Of a stretch of DNA of 37,317 bases, positions 30,865 through 37,317 are shown piece after piece. Numbering within the stretch: position 1 is the stretch's first letter; each line of letters starts with the position of its first letter. Below the pieces are notes generated by a model. The model was not told where the DNA came from, did not search any database, and worked only from the letters and a program-made list of their open reading frames with translations. This DNA is from Burkholderiales bacterium (GTDB taxonomy: Bacteria > Pseudomonadota > Gammaproteobacteria > Burkholderiales > Burkholderiaceae_E): positions 1 to 37,317 of the forward strand of contig CANHUQ010000005.1 of NCBI GenBank assembly GCA_947463885.1. The letters are read 5' to 3'. Position numbers and translations under genes: made by a program.

Positions 30865-31335
30865 TCAGAAACGGAAATGGGCGAACGCCTTGTTGGCCTC
30901 AGCCATGCGGTGCACCTCGTCGCGACGCTTGACGGCACCGCCACGATTCTCGGCGGCCTCGAGCAGTTCATTGGCCAGACGCTGCCCCATGGACTTTTCA
31001 CCGCGCTTCTTGGCGGCTTCACGCAGCCAGCGCATGGCGAGCGCCATACGGCGGATGGGGCGAATCTCGACCGGCACCTGGTAGTTGGCGCCGCCCACTC
31101 GGCGGCTCTTCACCTCGACCATGGGGCGCGCATTGTTGAGCGCCTGGCCGAACACCTCGACCGGGTCTTTGCCTGAGCGGGTCTTGATGGTGTCGAAAGC
31201 GCCGTACAGCATGCGCTCTGCGACGGCCTTCTTGCCGGACAGCATCAGCACGTTGATGAACTTGGTGACGTCTTCGCTGCCATAGATGGGATCGGGCAGC
31301 ACAAGACGCTTGGGAATCTCACGACGACGGGACAT
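30865..31335 (-). CDS. rpsG: 30S ribosomal protein S7
   Basis: A 156-residue primary head-assembly protein binding 16S r[69 protein letters not shown] and [11 protein letters not shown] are typical. In E. coli S7 represses str-operon translation through the rpsL-rpsG intercistronic RNA. Here that gap is 189 bases with several stems, one of them immediately ahead of the GAAGAGG ribosome site. Confidence 0.98.
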   Translation of the reverse strand: MSRRREIPKRLVLPDPIYGSEDVTKFINVLMLSGKKAVAERMLYGAFDTIKTRSGKDPVEVFGQALNNARPMVEVKSRRVGGANYQVPVEIRPIRRMALAMRWLREAAKKRGEKSMGQRLANELLEAAENRGGAVKRRDEVHRMAEANKAFAHFRF

Positions 31336-31357
31336 AACGACCTCTTCGAATTCAGCC

Positions 31358-31515
31358 GAAGGCTCTTGCCTTCATGATCCTGACGCGACCGAGAGGCCGG
31401 AGGATCGCTTACTCGGCCCGCAGACCTGAAGATCAGGCTGTGGCCGCCGGATCGGCCGCGCCGAGGCGCGACCGGGAAACTGCAGAAAGTCAGGACAGGC
31501 GCGGGAGCGCTCCCG
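31358..31515 (-). promoter_or_regulatory. Structured rpsL-rpsG intercistronic region (possible S7 control site)
   Basis: The 189-base gap contains a perfect 14-base palindrome CGGGAGCGCTCCCG (31502-31515), a CGCGCC/GGCGCG stem, CCTGA/TCAGG, and a 6-bp hairpin GAAGGC-AAGA-GCCTTC (31358-31373) just before the rpsG ribosome site. In E. coli the equivalent region binds S7. I see structure at the right place, but I have not matched the E. coli S7 site itself. Confidence 0.45.
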
Positions 31516-31524
31516 ACCTCCCGA

Positions 31525-31902
31525 TTACTTCTTCTTGGGCCGCTTGGCGCCGTACTTGGAGCGCGACTGCTTGCGGTCTTTCACGCCCTGCAGGTCGAGC
31601 GAACCGCGCACGATGTGATAGCGCACACCCGGAAGGTCTTTGACGCGACCACCGCGGATGAGCACCACCGAGTGCTCCTGAAGGTTGTGGCCTTCGCCGC
31701 CGATGTAGCTGATCACCTCAAACCCATTGGTCAGGCGCACTTTGGCGACTTTTCGCAGCGCTGAGTTCGGCTTCTTGGGGGTGGTGGTGTACACCCGGGT
31801 GCAGACACCGCGGCGCTGGGGGGAATCTTGCAGCGCGGGGCTCTTGCTTTTCGCATGCGCCAGCTCGCGAGGCTTGCGAACCAGCTGATTGATCGTGGGC
31901 AT
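31525..31902 (-). CDS. rpsL: 30S ribosomal protein S12
   Basis: A 125-residue decoding-centre protein. [63 protein letters not shown] and the tail [10 protein letters not shown] identify it. The residues where streptomycin resistance usually arises (K43 in TPKKPNSA and the Lys in RVKDLPG) are wild type, so a sensitive S12 is predicted. The start at 31902 replaces a longer frame that is not conserved. It is the first gene of the str operon. Confidence 0.98.
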   Translation of the reverse strand: MPTINQLVRKPRELAHAKSKSPALQDSPQRRGVCTRVYTTTPKKPNSALRKVAKVRLTNGFEVISYIGGEGHNLQEHSVVLIRGGRVKDLPGVRYHIVRGSLDLQGVKDRKQSRSKYGAKRPKKK

Positions 31903-32001
31903 GGGGCTTTGGCTTCCTGGAATTCGGTACGGCTGCAGTAAGCGGGGCCGCAACCGATGGCGCCAAAGCGGGTCGGAAAACTTCCGTCACCAAAAGAGCG
32001 C

Positions 32002-32017
32002 CGGGATGGGCATCCCG
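32002..32017 (-). promoter_or_regulatory. 5'-proximal hairpin in the str leader
   Basis: Within a few bases of the predicted transcript start, CGGGAU-GCCC-AUCCCG forms a 6-bp stem with a tetraloop, followed after GGCGCUC by UUUU. It could stabilise the 5' end of the mRNA or act as a weak attenuator. The rest of the 120-nt leader shows no ORF I would support. Confidence 0.45.
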
Positions 32018-32028
32018 AAGAGCCGGCG

Positions 32029-32058
32029 ATTATAGTACGAGCGATTGAGACCGGTCAA
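32029..32058 (-). promoter_or_regulatory. Strong sigma70-type promoter of the str operon
   Basis: Minus-strand -35 box TTGACC (32053-32058), 18-base spacer, and perfect -10 box TATAAT (32029-32034). Start predicted near 32022. It lies directly behind the stop codon of the DUF3237 gene. Confidence 0.8.
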
Positions 32059-32064
32059 CCTGAG

Positions 32065-32574
32065 TCAGGCAAGCAGCCACATGCTGAGCAGCACCGCGCG
32101 CTCGGCACGGCGTCCTCGTGCCACGAACTGCCGGTCGCTTAACCACGCCCAGCGCGGATCGCCGGTTTCAAACCGCGGCTGACCGCTGAAATAGACTTCC
32201 CCGGGCGCCACCGTCTCGCCGCGCAGCAGTTTTTCGTGGTTGGCTGGCGAAGCGTAGCGCAGGGCTGTGTTGTGCACGAACACCGTCGCTCCGTCATCCA
32301 GTTCGATCAGGTAGCGCGCGTCCAGGTGGGCCGTGGTCCCGCCCGTGACCAGCTGAAAGTCGGCGCCAACCGGCAGGACACGGCCGCGCATCCGAGCACC
32401 CGTGACCTGGCCGCCGATGATCGGCACGACGCGGCGCACGCCAAAGGGTCCGCTCCCCGCGTCGATGACCGGCGCCACTTCGACTCGCAGATCACACAGG
32501 TGCTCCAGACGCGGTGGGTCCAGGGTGATGGGCGAATCGTCAGGTGAACTGCGTGCGGGGGATTGCGTGGCCAT
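32065..32574 (-). CDS. DUF3237 family protein between rpoC and rpsL
   Basis: A 169-residue protein matching the DUF3237 pattern: LEHLCDLRVEV at the N terminus, RRVVPIIGGQVTGARMRGRVLPVGADFQLV in the middle, then ARYLIELDDGATVFVHNTALR, GEVYFSGQPRFETGDPRWAWLSDRQFVARG. The family is a small beta-barrel with no established activity. No signal peptide or membrane helix is seen. The ATG at 32574 lies 12 bases past the U-tract of the rpoBC terminator and has only a weak ribosome site (AGAGCAGA), so expression may rely on terminator read-through or a promoter inside the hairpin region. It is followed by the str promoter. Confidence 0.85.
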   Translation of the reverse strand: MATQSPARSSPDDSPITLDPPRLEHLCDLRVEVAPVIDAGSGPFGVRRVVPIIGGQVTGARMRGRVLPVGADFQLVTGGTTAHLDARYLIELDDGATVFVHNTALRYASPANHEKLLRGETVAPGEVYFSGQPRFETGDPRWAWLSDRQFVARGRRAERAVLLSMWLLA

Positions 32575-32586
32575 GTCTGCTCTAAT

Positions 32587-32611
32587 AAAAAACGCCCGGC
32601 TAGGCCGGGCG
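32587..32611 (-). terminator. Intrinsic terminator of the rpoBC operon
   Basis: On the minus strand CGCCCGGC-CTA-GCCGGGCG forms a perfect 8-bp stem followed directly by six Us (plus-strand As 32587-32592). It lies 60 bases beyond the rpoC stop codon and 12 bases before the DUF3237 start. Confidence 0.9.
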
Positions 32612-32671
32612 CGATCTTCCTGAAGGGGAAGGCCTGACAGGCGGCTCTGCGAGGCAGGCCGCCAAACAGGT

Positions 32672-36919
<4,248 letters not shown>

Positions 36920-36939
36920 GTGCGGCTCCTGTGCCCTGA

Positions 36940-37317
<378 letters not shown>

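Overview
This window is a chromosomal segment of a GC-rich betaproteobacterium. Order Burkholderiales is the best fit, from the protein sequences (FusA, Tuf, RpoA, RpoC, HemB) and the gene order rpoB-rpoC ... rpsL-rpsG-fusA-tuf-rpsJ-rplC ... rpsM-rpsK-rpsD-rpoA-rplQ; genus cannot be fixed by eye. Most of it is the conserved transcription/translation superoperon on the minus strand, so transcription runs from high to low coordinates. I saw no rRNA, tRNA, CRISPR array, insertion sequence or prophage gene. No gene-free stretch exceeds 300 bases; the longest is the 274-base engB-hemB interval.

Left part (1-12.7 kb), mixed housekeeping and accessory genes. On the minus strand, a single-domain response regulator is translationally coupled to a small soluble histidine-kinase-like protein whose ATP-binding domain looks degenerate, with a GlsB/YeaQ-type membrane protein behind them. 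On the plus strand follow an FAD monooxygenase overlapping a DUF2783 gene. Then come cyaY (minus), lptM-lysA (plus), msrQ-msrP and a dihaem cytochrome c4 (minus), engB and hemB (plus), and a NodI/NodJ-like ABC exporter (minus). Between engB and hemB the minus strand carries what looks like a complete small RNA gene of about 105 nt: sigma70-type promoter, a hairpin with a CU-rich anti-Shine-Dalgarno loop, and an intrinsic terminator.

Right part (12.7-37.3 kb), all minus strand. In transcription order: the 3' part of rpoB, rpoC and an intrinsic terminator; a DUF3237 gene beginning only 12 bases beyond that terminator's U-tract; a strong promoter and the str operon (rpsL, rpsG, fusA, tuf, rpsJ); a second strong promoter and the S10 genes (rplC, rplD, rplW, rplB, rpsS, rplV, rpsC, rplP, rpmC, rpsQ); a third strong promoter and the spc genes (rplN through secY, infA, rpmJ); the alpha genes (rpsM, rpsK, rpsD, rpoA, rplQ); and a terminal hairpin. 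The three promoters have near-consensus -35/-10 boxes with 16-18 base spacers.

The coding content is largely conventional. The observations most worth a second look are the sRNA, the degenerate kinase/receiver pair, the tandem perfect hairpins between tuf and rpsJ, the structured leaders in front of rpsL, rpsG, fusA and rplC, the DUF3237 gene abutting the rpoBC terminator, and the long Pro/Gly/Arg-rich tail on ribosomal protein S3.
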